This document shows, one piece after another, positions 46,934 through 56,921 of a stretch of 64,000 nucleotides of DNA. The stretch is from Silene latifolia (lineage: Eukaryota > Streptophyta > Magnoliopsida > Caryophyllales > Caryophyllaceae). The DNA is taken from positions 197,101,325 to 197,165,324 of the forward strand of contig NC_133536.1 of NCBI RefSeq assembly GCF_048544455.1. The letters are read 5' to 3'. Made by a program: the position numbers and the translations under genes. The notes below the pieces were generated by a model, which saw only the letters and a program-made list of their open reading frames with translations, was not told the origin of the DNA and searched no databases. The first letter of the stretch is position 1, and the number at the start of each line of letters is the position of its first letter.

Positions 46934-47859
46934 TTTTTTTTTTACAGCTGTAAAGAGAAAGGTCATAACTAACTAGTCATAGCCTTCTTAGCAAGGCTAT
47001 GAGCCACCTTATTGGTTGACCTCGGAATATAACTAAAAGATAGACAATGAAAAGATCCACTAAGAGCAAGAATATCTTCAAGTATCTCTTTAGTCATGTG
47101 ACGAGCTTTCTCTGAACCTGCAAAAAAAGCAATAAGAGGTAGACAGTCAGTCGAAACTTCCACATGCCACCGTCCCTCCTCCTTAGCCCAAAGGACAACT
47201 TCGCGTAATCCTAAAGCTTCCGCTTGCAGGGCTGATTCAGCTTTGATTGCCTTGTACTTCTCCACCATTAATTGACCTGTTTCAGTGTATGCCACCCATC
47301 CTACGCTTGCCTTTTCCTTTGACTTCCATCCTGCATCAACCATAACTCTAGTGCACTCACAATTGTACTGTGCACCTATCGCGAAGAAAGGCTTACTCTC
47401 CCTTATCCACTTTCCCCTTTCATCACCCATTTCCTCTGTCTCCTGGGTCTTTTTCACCTTATCCTTATTGCATACAAGCATTGCTTCATCCGCTTTTCCC
47501 ACTTCCTGGATCCATGAGTTTAGGAAAAGATTTGGATGAAAGTTATTCCCTTTGAACACAATCATATTCCTTACACACCAAATACACCATAATGTAGCCA
47601 TAAAACGTATGATGCGACTAGTACCCTCCTCAAGTTTCTCTAAGTAGTTTATCCACTGTATTACCCATTTCCTAATATCCATACTATGCGTTTGTGAGGC
47701 TCGAATACCAAGTTCCGTGCATGCCCAAAGCCGCTTTGAAATTTCACAATCCCTGAAAAGGTGTTCCATTGTCTCAGTACTGCGCTCTTCATTTCCACAT
47801 AATTTGCACCTTATCTCAATTTGAATGTTTCTCCTCTCAAAATTGACTCCTTTATTATC
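46934..47859 (-). mobile_element. 5'-truncated LINE with RNase H, recent insertion
   Basis: A 926 bp insert between exact 13 bp copies of aaactttatagta (46921-46933 and 47860-47872), with an A tail on the minus strand at the left edge. One frame is open for about 300 residues to the stop at 46969: zf-RVT (CKLCGNEERSTETMEHLFRD with C-x2-C...H-x4-C), a tryptophan-rich link (LWCIWCVRNMIVFKGNN), then RNase H (VDAGW, AESALQAEALGLREVV, STDCLPLI and NKVAHSLAKKA, giving the D, E, D and late H/D positions). These are the last domains of ORF2 in plant L1-like LINEs. The absence of disabling changes in the frame, and a perfect target duplication, mark a young event. Confidence 0.93.
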
Positions 47860-47872
47860 AAACTTTATAGTA

Positions 47873-49310
47873 AAACTCATAATTTTTAAAAGAAAACTCA
47901 AAAACTTGATTACAATGCTCATAAATTATAAAATTGGTGATATTACATCAAATGTATAATCCACCAAAAAATAACTCATGCCACAACAATAAATAAAGAA
48001 GAAGATAATATAAAGCCGATTAAGATTGAAATAGTTCTACTTCTACACTATATGGCTATAGAACCGCCAATAACAAAGATTTGCTAAAAGGTAAATTAGG
48101 CCAATGAACAATTATTCGTGCTGATACAAAAGGTTTGATGAATTACAAAATGATACCCCTCTCATCCAACCAAATATAATACTTGATTTATCACACTTGC
48201 CTGAATATCTTTAATTTAACATTATTAAAAATTATAAAAAAGATTCTTCTAATGCGTGCTCTTAGTAATCCGTAACTGTTAATTCTTTTTTGAAATATTT
48301 AGAGCAAGTGCAATGGAAGAACGATAAATCATTTTTGTCAATTACCAAATTTAAGAACTTTATCTTGCAATGAAAGAACTTTTACTAAGTTCTTAATTAT
48401 GACCCACTAGTAATTTTTTCATCTCTAAAAATATTATTTTTGAAATAAAAGATTAGTTTAATTAAAAAGAAAACTTAAAATGGTATTTTTCTAGTGTGTG
48501 TTCAAATGGCATATGTTAAGATTCTAATTAGAGTGGGTTTTGCAATAATCATTTCTAAGTATAGTGTAATTATGAGTTCATATCATTAGATGTTCTTGCA
48601 AAAGTTGTTCTAATTAACATCTTAATACGTGTCATTTGTGAACACGTTAAAAATACCATTTGGTCTGGACCGAAATCAGACCGACTTATTTTAGGTCTGA
48701 TCCTTAATCCTCAGTTTTAAAGGTTCCAGATTTCGGTCTGGTGCGGACTTAAAATTCGTAAATTTTGGTCCGGCTCCCAACCGAATATTTCAGGCAATCT
48801 GGTCCAAATTTGAAAGTTTTAGGTCCATCTTTGAGCTATGAATTTTTTTTTTCCGGTCTTCTATCCCGTCTGGTCTTATTATGATGCTTTAGCCCTTTTT
48901 GCCGGTGACATTTGGCGTTAAGGTGGTGATTTGACCCATTTTGCTTAAAGTGACTGAAAATTTGAGCCGTTTATAACTATAAACAGATATGCGTCCTCTA
49001 TAATAAGAATTTGTGAATTTTTAAACGGTTTCTCAAGCGGTACTAAACCCTAGCCCGACATATTTATTGAGGTTGGACTTGGCCCATGCAATAACAATGG
49101 ACGGAGTACAATTTATTTCTATTTCCTACCCTAAAATCCCTAAGATCAACATGAAACGTAACTTTTGTGTCCATATATATCTCATACGCCTCATTCCCTA
49201 TCTCCACCAATTTTTCTGAACTCTTATTTCAATTTTTTTTTTTACATCTTTCTCTCTTCCTACAAACTTCTCTAATGGTGTAATTTAATTTTGATGAAAA
49301 TATAAAGAAT
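47873..49310. other. no gene seen
   Basis: About 1.4 kb of intergenic DNA. At 48660-48840 there are several ggtc/gacc units (ggtctgatcc, tcggtctgg, ttggtccgg) as in the ends of the GGGTC-rich elements, but no target duplication. No coding signal. Confidence 0.45.
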
Positions 49311-49359
49311 TATTTAAATTGGCGTTTGAGATAATTATCTCGATCGTCAATTTAGATTA

Positions 49360-49770
49360 TTCTTTATATTTGAAAGCCAATATCATAGATCTACAAATTC
49401 TAGATCTACAAATTCGGGGGAATGGTATGTTGGAGATGGTTTCATCAATTTACACCATCTCTATATTTGAAAGCCAATATCATAGATCTACAAATTTGGG
49501 GGAATGGTATAAAGCGTTTTTATGGAGATGGTATCAATTCACACCATCTCTATATTTGATAAATTTGGGGGAATGGTATGAAGGAAGATATGGAGATGGT
49601 ATCAATTTACACAATTTACACTTCTCTATATTTGATAGCCAATATGATAGATCTACAAATTTGGGGAATGGAAATATGATAGTAGCCAATATCATTGATT
49701 TACAAATTTGGGGGAATGGAAATATTTGATAGCCAATATGGCTATCATAGATCTACAAATTTGGGGCATG
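49360..49770 (+). repeat. minisatellite of nested units
   Basis: Six to seven imperfect copies of a unit with the core tagatctacaaatttggggg, then aatgg, combined with tatatttgaaagccaatatc and gagatggtatcaatttacac. Units vary from about 45 to 100 bp because the subunits are present or absent. A plus-strand frame is open for 136 codons across it (49319-49729), a by-product of units that lack stops; I do not treat it as a gene. Confidence 0.85.
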
Positions 49771-50168
49771 TAATATTTGATGAAAGTTAATTTACACACA
49801 AAGCCAAGCCAATAATTTGTGATTAATTGTGAGATGAAGGTAGATAATTTATATTTTAGATTACTATTTCTCAAATTTATCCTAATTTATATTATATTAT
49901 CAATATGAAAATCAAATTATATTTTCAATATGAAAATCAAAATTGCTTTTCAAAGATATAATAATTTTTAATATTTATATTTGATTAACCACTCGTTTAT
50001 CATTTTGCTTAAACACTTCTTACATCCTATTAACTAGTGCTTACATTGTATTTAACTCGAGTTATATCTTATTAACTCAAGTAATCATATTTACAATAAC
50101 AATCAATCCATAACCTTTCCCCTAATTTCTTTTTTAACTAGGGTTTTTTGTCAATATATATAGATTGA

Positions 50169-50223
50169 TTCACTCGCATTATCAATCACCGCCATTTTTC
50201 CCCAGATCTAATCTCTAATCGGT
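50169..50223 (+). promoter_or_regulatory. probable 5' untranslated exon of the small gene
   Basis: After a tatatatagattg box (about 50154) comes a pyrimidine-rich leader (cattatcaatcaccgccatt, ccccagatctaatctctaat) ending CG at a donor GTGAGA at 50222-50224. An intron in the leader with acceptor tttctttcag at 50455, two bases before the ATG, is the usual plant arrangement. Confidence 0.5.
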
Positions 50224-50456
50224 GAGATACTCTCTAGATCTCTCTCTAGATCTCTTTCTTATCTTTGGTTGATTATCTTATATCGCTTAATTCATTTTAT
50301 AGTTTCAGGAGGAATTTTCACTATACTAATAATCACCGCCGATTTTTTCTCTTTTTTCTCTTTCTCTTTTTCTCTTTCTCTTGATTGTGTTATTTATTGT
50401 GTTTACTATGAATGTTTTTTGATTTGTCTAATTGATCTTGCTGATTTTCTTTCAGC

Positions 50457-51121
50457 ATGGAAGGAGTTCTTGACATGGATCTGCCATATGGTTGCACACT
50501 TTGTCCTCGGCGTTTCAAAGACCATGGACCTGCTACGACTCATGGGAAGGTGTTTCTTTCTACTTTTTTTGTTTGATTTCTGATTTGTTTGTTTCGTTGA
50601 GGATTTTCTTTTGTAGCATTGTATCTGATTTCAGTTTGTTGAAAGTTCTACTTTTCGCTCAACAGATTAAAAAGTGTTTTGGTTAGGCTAAAAATGGTGT
50701 TGACCAATTACATTTGTAATAGAGATTGAAGAGAGTATTGAGAAGCTTTAGCCCGAGTAATATTCAATAGGTCTTGAGTATTCTCACTATTACTCGTGTT
50801 ATAGGTCTAGCACCGAGTAAATATCCCATTGACTTGAATTCGACACATGAATTCAAGGCAAATATCCCTTTTGTTTTATTTTTGTCTGTTATTCAGCATT
50901 TCGCATCACTTGTGCTTTTTTTTTTTTGTACAGGATGGTCATAAATTGTAGTAATTTATTAGTTTTGTAATTTGTGCCTTTTCTTTGTACAGGATTGTCA
51001 TAAGAATCTTAAGAAGCACCTTTATTTCTGCCCTGACAAAGATTGTTCGAAGGTCGTATCGACTGGTAAGAAGGAACACCATGTTCATGAAGAGTTGGGT
51101 GCCCCGGTTTATATGCATTAG
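50457..51121 (+). CDS. small Cys/His-rich protein, two coding exons
   Basis: Coding exons 50457-50549 and 50993-51121 join in phase 0 at GT-AG sites and give 73 residues. Exon 1 begins MEGVLDMDLPYGCTLCPRRF and ends THGK; exon 2 begins DCHKNLKKHLYFCPDKDCSK and ends ELGAPVYMH. Cysteines and histidines are spaced C-x2-C, then H-x5-H, C-H, H-x3-C, C, and HH-x1-H, which suggests one or two small zinc-binding folds, though no named finger fits exactly. An upstream untranslated exon with its own intron supports a real transcript. The last intron carries two near-identical acceptors (ttgtacaggatggtcataa at 50930 and ttgtacaggattgtcataag at 50987); using the first one would give an immediate stop after DGHKL. 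I do not recognise the gene. It could be a fragment of a longer zinc-finger gene. Confidence 0.55.
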
Positions 51122-51583
51122 TACTTGGAAGCAAAGATCGTTCTGCATAATTTGCTATGGTATTGTCCCCTTGACACAGTTTACTTGATGAGGTCTAAAG
51201 CCCAGTCCATATTATCTTAAAAGTTCTTAGTTTGTTGGAAGGTTTATGTAAAAATATTGCTAGTGGTGCTTTATGCTTAAAATAGCAGTATGCGTTGCAA
51301 TGGTGATGATCCAAAATTGCCATTGGTAAGGACTTGTTAGTTTTCGTAATGGAACTAGATGTTTTAGTTCATATTTTTTCAATACAAACTCAAGCGTTGA
51401 ATGATTGTTGCACCAACTCAATCTTTTATGTAAACAGATCAGTGTCACTACTTACCGCACAAAATGGTAGATGAAGTTTCAAACGATGTTGCTATATTAG
51501 TATGCAGTGCTACACCTAAAGTGAACCAAATAGATAGATACGGAGTAAAAGCTAGTCATGTAAAGTTGATAGTAATGCTATTG
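51122..51583 (+). other. 3' flank of the small gene, no other gene
   Basis: AT-rich with no coding signal; probably 3' untranslated sequence for the first few hundred bases, as no better terminator candidate is seen. Confidence 0.4.
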
Positions 51584-51775
51584 CAATTGGTCTCCCACAG
51601 GTTACCATTTGTGGCGGATATTTTGTGAGTTAAAATGGTAACAAAATGGGTTAGTGGAGAAAGGGGACCACATGAATAGTGTTGCAGAGAGAGAAAAAGT
51701 GGGTACTTTGTGAGGTAAAATGGTATCCGTCACTCAAGAGTGACGGATATGTGCCGTCACAAACAAGAATTTGTG
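51584..51775. mobile_element. MULE-type MITE with perfect 9 bp target duplication
   Basis: A 192 bp element between exact copies of ATGCTATTG (51575-51583 and 51776-51784). It has the same body as 27793-27989, and ends with a strong inner palindrome, tccgtcactcaagagtgacgga, shown here as two halves around tcaaga. No coding capacity. Confidence 0.87.
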
Positions 51776-51896
51776 ATGCTATTGTCACATTCATCTGAGT
51801 TAACTGTCCAGATTCAAAGGGAATTTTGCTCTTTTCTCCTAATCAATTCTTACTATAGTATAAATTTCCAGGCATGTTATGGTTATTATATGTTTA

Positions 51897-52138
51897 ACCG
51901 GCTGTTCAAGGTTTTCTCTTTAAATCCACCTAACTGATAATGGGGAAAACTGTTCAAGGTTTTCTCTTTAAATCCACCTAACCGTTAATGAGTAAATGTT
52001 GTTCTAGTGTTCAAGTGTTCTTGGATCAGTACACAACCATTCAACTTCCGTTAGAGACTATGGAATTTTACTGAAAAATGGTTTATTACCATTCAACTTC
52101 CGTTAGACTATGGAATTTTACTGAGAATGGTTTATAAG
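51897..52138. repeat. two short tandem duplications side by side
   Basis: Ctgttcaaggttttctcttt, aaatccacctaac occurs at 51901 and 51950; then accattcaacttccgttag, actatggaattttactga occurs at 52037 and 52089. They lie just downstream of the peroxidase pseudogene remnant, where its last exons should be. Confidence 0.8.
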
Positions 52139-52560
52139 ATGTATAGGATGACCGACCTGCTGATGCCCAAGGCCTCTCAAGTCTCAAGTAGGATTTTGTA
52201 GTATGAATTATCGAATTCAATTGGGCTTCCAAAACCTTTACTACCAATTGTATGGGCCCCAGACAATGCTACAAGATCTTGCGTCCTGTTCACAATGTAT
52301 TATCGCACCATTGGGCCAAATTACCAAATTGGTAAAAAAGTGGAGGCTTGTTGCCAAATTGGTAAAAAAAGTTTCACTTGTGACAAATTGGTAAAAAAAC
52401 CGAAAGAATGTGACAAATTGACCAAAAAACTAAACTTTATTTAATTTGTTAATCCTAGAACTAAATTTGACTAAAATACCCTTTATCTAAGTCACCCAAC
52501 TCACAAAATCTAACCGAAAACCAAAGAAATAAGAATAGATCACAGGATGAAGTTTACAAC

Positions 52561-53079
52561 TAAACCTGGCAAACGGGTCAATTGAGTCGGGTTTGGGTTG
52601 GGCCAATTCGGCTCGGGTCATTTCGGGTTGTTCTATTATCGAGTTAGTTCGGGTCGGGTCGAGTATTTTTGGGTATTTTTCTGGTATGTTGGTCAGGTTA
52701 TTTCGGTCCAGACTCATACTCAGGTCAATGATTAAGAGAAAAAAAAAAGTACATTTAATACTATTACCTATTTTTAGTTTAATTTTGATACTGATTCTTT
52801 ATTTTAACGTAAATTAAATTAACTATTAAGCGTGTTTTTAAATTAGTCATTTATTTATTCAATTAGAGTGTTACATTTTTCGTGTCATTTTCGGGTTGGG
52901 GTTTCGGATCTGTTCATTTCAGGTCGGATCGCGTCAGATCCTAGTCAACAAAGTTCGGGTTGTGTGAGGTCAATCGGGTTTCGTGTTAAATTTGGGAGTT
53001 GTAGTTCTGGTAAATTTTGGATCTCGGGTCGGCCTTTTCGAGTAGAGTTAATCGGGTCAGGTCGGTTTTTCCAGGTCCA
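52561..53079. mobile_element. GGGTCGGGTC-rich hAT-like element nested in the MULE
   Basis: Ends TAAACCTGGCAAACGGGT and CGGTTTTTCCAGGTCCA, with flanks tttacaac and cttacaag (6 of 8 bases shared). GGGTC-rich subterminal parts as in 42354-42935, to which it is clearly related. Confidence 0.65.
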
Positions 53080-53322
53080 CTTACAAGGTAAACCGGAACC
53101 AACTCGACTTTTTTCGGGGTTTGGCTGTCCTATCATCCTAAGAAAATCCGCATGTGATCCGGAGACCGTTGGCTTGAAACTAAGTCCTACTCGGCTCGAA
53201 AATGAAAATTGGATTATTTTTCTTATTTAATATTTCATTAATTTATATATCTATCTGAGGTGAAATGTTAAAAATCAATGTTTACGAGTAATTTTTGTCC
53301 AAATATTTATGGATCTAATCAT

Positions 53323-53846
53323 TTTTTTTTTTTTTTTGAAATTGTCATCTCATTAATAATCAACTAGGCGTAGGTTACAATGAAGATAACAAATAGACAA
53401 AGGAAAATCAAGATTGCTAACGTAAAAAATACATTCAAAATAACTATCTAAATATCGTAATGGCGTTACTCCAAAATCATAAATTTCTTGAATCTATGAA
53501 TAATCGATGTCTTTGCATCCTTCTTGATGGAGGGAAACAATTAGTGTGCCGTCTTGATGTATTCATCCACGAAACAAATCTGATAATCTCCCCGTCGATT
53601 AAAACTTATTATATTGATAACAATCCCACGAAAAAATGGAAAAACCCCGAAAGAAGGGACGGAACAACAGATCTCACCAAAAGGGAGACTATTATTGAAA
53701 ATAAGATAGATCTGCATAATATTAGTTGTTTAAGAAAGCTTTTGTGGGGCTTACCATCGATGGATGATCGATGGAAGCCCCCGAATAATAATGGAGGCTA
53801 GGTTTTTAGAGAGGGTTTTTTTAGAGAGATTACTCAGTCCTATTCT
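53323..53846 (-). mobile_element. polyadenylated retroposon with target duplication, nested in the MULE
   Basis: Minus strand: begins agaataggactgagtaatct, then a ctctctaaaaacctagcctc leader, and ends ttaatgagatgacaatttc plus an A run of about 17. Flanks gatctaatcat are identical at 53312-53322 and 53847-53857. The tail resembles LINE 3' ends. There is no long frame on the transcript strand, though the opposite strand is open for 113 codons (53460-53801). It is either a deletion derivative of a LINE or a retroposed transcript; the source is not recognised. Confidence 0.7.
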
Positions 53847-54059
53847 GATCTAATCATTTTTTTTGGTCGAATTATTCAAATAAGAGAAAAACATGTTTAA
53901 CAACGTTAGATCGAATTTTGGGCAAGTTTGTTAATTTTAAGTTTCGGGTCATAGTTGCTAATTACGAGTCTCGGATATATATAGTTTTTTTAGTTTAGTA
54001 ATTCGATAAGGGTAGTTTTGTCAAATCTTGTTGCAATGATAGAGTATTTGTTAATGTTA

Positions 54060-54530
54060 AGATAGGTAAGATAGGTAAATCATAGCTTGCCTCTTCCATT
54101 ATACGAGATATCAATATATAGTACATAACGCATTAGGGTTCCGACTCAATACAACTTATTATGGGCCATGGGCTCGGCCATACGTAACTACGACACTTCA
54201 TAACTCTATTACCCCCCTCAAGTCGGAGCATATGGATTCAATATGCCCAACTTGCTAACTAGAGACACAAACTGAGAGATGCCGAGTGCTTTGGTGAGAA
54301 CGTCAGCGAGTTGGACCTTGGTGGAGACAAACGAGGGAGCAATGAGGCCGGATTGAATGGCATCCCGAACATAGTGACAATCTATTTCTATATGTTTAGT
54401 ACGTTCGTGGAAGACCGGGTTCTGAGCAATATGCAATGCGGATTTACTATCACTGAAGACGGGAATAGGAGACGCTTGGGATACACCCAAGTCGGACAGA
54501 AGGCCTTTGAGCCAAGTAAGGTCACACCCT
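54060..54530 (-). mobile_element. Ty1/copia fragment (RNase H end and LTR start), fossil
   Basis: The minus strand encodes the end of a copia RNase H (FSDSKSALHIAQNPVFHERT, HIEIDCHYVRDAIQSGLI, VLTKALG), followed by a purine tract (ggggggtaat, minus) and the start of an LTR-like stretch that runs to about 54060. Only this end piece is present, inside the MULE; it is an old, heavily truncated copy. Confidence 0.85.
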
Positions 54531-54668
54531 AAAGTGACACTTTTTTGATCAATTTGTCACATTCCATAGTTTTTTTACCAATTTGTCCAATGTAAAACTT
54601 TTTTTACCAATTTGACAACAACCCTCCACTTTTTTTTTTTCCAATTTGGTAGTTTGGCCCGCACCATT

Positions 54669-55299
54669 GTGCTGGCTAAAGCATAGAATAAAACATAATG
54701 CCCAGTCATAACGACATCAGTACCGGTCTTAGTAGCATTCACCAGATATTTTTCAGAAACCCTTGAAGCGTTATTAAGATTTTTGAATTTGGAGTCTTGG
54801 TAATTCAGGGTTCTCGAGGTCAGTAATAAGTTCACCAATAAACTAGGGAATCCTGTTCATAGAATGCTCAGATATGTAACCATATACGCTTCCATTCATG
54901 TGATCAGAGACTCAGAGTACAGCGATGACGTCTCTTGGATTAACCACTACAGAGTATAAGTCTATAACTTTAACTTTTAACACAGGACTGGAAAGCCAAT
55001 AGTAGTCAAATCTTCTTGCTGCAATGCAAAAGGACATGTCATTGAATCTGAGCCGAGTAACCTTCCATTCATAACGGCCTAACATTTACAGAGAGTTTTG
55101 CCTTGACATCAATTCAATCAATCCAAATTAGATCAACTTGGGTGTGTCAAGTAGTGTTCAAGCATCCATCACAGTAACAATACTAATAAATATTTGACAA
55201 CTCACAAGTATTACTCAAGGGTCCACATATAACAAGATAAGGGAGTCGGATGAATGCAACAGTACTCCACTGTGATATATAATGCAGTAATGCACTCAT
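54669..55299 (-). other. intron of the peroxidase pseudogene
   Basis: Lies between the GLKQCFKRK exon and the intron interrupted by the MULE. A 264 bp minus-strand frame (to 54838) is open but shows no family motif and extends into the MULE end, so I read it as intron sequence. Confidence 0.45.
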
Positions 55300-55849
55300 G
55301 AGAAGCCTTTTTCTTTTAAAGCACTGCTTCAGTCCTGGTGCATCTAGCGATTCCTCAGGATCAGGAGCCCTGTAGGAGAAAAGGCATCATCTTAGCACCA
55401 CAACAACTACAACATTACCCGAGTGCCAAATTCCTTCAAATTTCAAAATGCTTTCATATCTAACATTAACATCTGTCTATATGCCCTTCCAGAACATTTT
55501 AACTCATGTCCAATGTTCGAACTTTTAGCAGAAGTATCTTAAGAACAGTATCACCTGGCATCCGGCTTACCTACTGGTGGCGTACTTCCTCCACTGTCCC
55601 AGGAGCTTCCTTATTCGCCAATTCACTGCCAGTGGAAGCATTCTCATCAGGGTTATTCTGCTGGGCAGATTCAAGAACAACGCCCTCTGTATGGTTTCGT
55701 TCATCTACAGAGTGATAATAACAAAATAGAATTATGTAAATATTCGTTTTAGGATATATTTTGTATCTCTTGCAAGTATTAGGTTTCCTTTAAGTCAGTA
55801 GATTAACTTTGAGCGGTACTTGTATAATATAAATATACTATGTTGATAT

Positions 55850-56010
55850 GACTGATAATGCCGCCAAAGCCTTATGGCCCTGCATCGACGCCATTGTTAA
55901 GCAATGGCTTTAGGGTATCATCTCGGAAGATTTGCTCCATACCGTTCTTAAGAGTGGTGCCACGGCCAAGGATGTGCGGAACCGAATTCTCGTGCCATAC
56001 AATTGGAGCA
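55850..56010 (+). mobile_element. Ty1/copia gag fragment, fossil
   Basis: The plus strand encodes a piece of copia gag of the UBN2 type (WPCIDAIVKQWL, GIISEDLLHTVLKSGATAKD). It is a small, degraded remnant inside an intron of the peroxidase pseudogene; its ends are not defined. Confidence 0.6.
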
Positions 56011-56921
56011 GCAATTTACAAACTATCCAACGTTTCCGCATACTGTCAAGCATTCAAGATGCTTGCTGACCAACTATCCATCCAACGTTGTAGTCACGGT
56101 CTCCAATGATAGGCTTGTTTTACAACTTGTTGCTGGCCTAAACTTATGCATACGAGTATATAACCCTATACTTAAAAAGTTAGCAACGGTAGCCATATGC
56201 TTAAGAAATTTCATCAAGCATTCATCTTAGTCTATTAAAACACCCGGAATCAGTTCCTAGACAAATTCCACCCTAAAATTTCCTAGACCGATGATTGAAT
56301 CCACTCGCAAACACCACTCCAACCATTAAACCCCTATCATTAAACATCTAGAACCATCCTCTCAAAAAATTCAACCATCATCACTCTTTTGGTCCCATTA
56401 TGAGATAATCATTGACCAACCAAAGACCCACTTGAACCCGAATTTTTTGACTCAAACTTTCTAAACGGAATTGCACATAAGTGAAGAATAAAAATAAGCT
56501 GAAGTGCTGAACGGAACTAGAATTAAGTCCAAAAGAGCGTGACCTTAATTACTTAAAACATCATCACAAATTTCCCCAGTGTTTTGCATAAAATTATAAC
56601 ACACACAAAAATAGCTTCCACTTGCGGATTATTCTTTTCAACCTAAATCAAATACAATATTCCTATATGCTAATTATATGCCAATCAAATAATATCACAA
56701 TATTCTCGGAATATTGCTCCAATACTATGTAAGGCGGCCTTACACAAGTAAATTGTAAAACGGATTAGTTTGATAACTACTTCCTCACTCATCATAATTT
56801 CTTGGAGGATGAATCGGTTTTACGCAATAATCGAGTAAAACCGCCTTACGAGAGACTAATTAACAACTTAACTATTACGAAGTACTAAAGAATTAAACTT
56901 AATAAGTAGAGCAGAAATTAC
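56011..56921. other. intron sequence, no other gene
   Basis: First intron of the peroxidase pseudogene, about 1.2 kb including the copia fragment. No exon or structured repeat recognised. A 24 bp piece (taattacttaaaaca) is low complexity. Confidence 0.4.

Larger units (their letters stand above)
52313..54659. mobile_element. non-autonomous MULE with about 115 bp inverted ends, carrying nested elements
   Basis: The ends are inverted repeats of about 115 bp (gggccaaattaccaaattgg, taaaaaagtggaggcttgtt at the left; the right end 54537-54659 is the reverse of the same sequence, both with repeated accaatttgtca/ttaccaatttg units). CGCACCATT is present on both sides (52304-52312 and 54660-54668), a 9 bp duplication expected for Mutator-like elements; if the terminal C is counted in the element, the duplication is 8 bp. 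The interior holds a hAT-like element, a retroposon and a copia fragment, and no MULE transposase. Its insertion point is about 25 bp before the APX6 acceptor. Confidence 0.82.

Noticed and set aside
49319-49729. 136-codon frame across the minisatellite
   Set aside because: It stays open because the repeat unit lacks stops; no family or start context supports a gene.
49360-49770. CRISPR-like regular repeats
   Set aside because: Plant nuclear DNA, units imperfect and nested, spacers not unique; a minisatellite.
54575-54838. Minus-strand frame with an exon-like look
   Set aside because: Runs into the MULE terminal repeat and lies between two APX6 exons; best read as intron.
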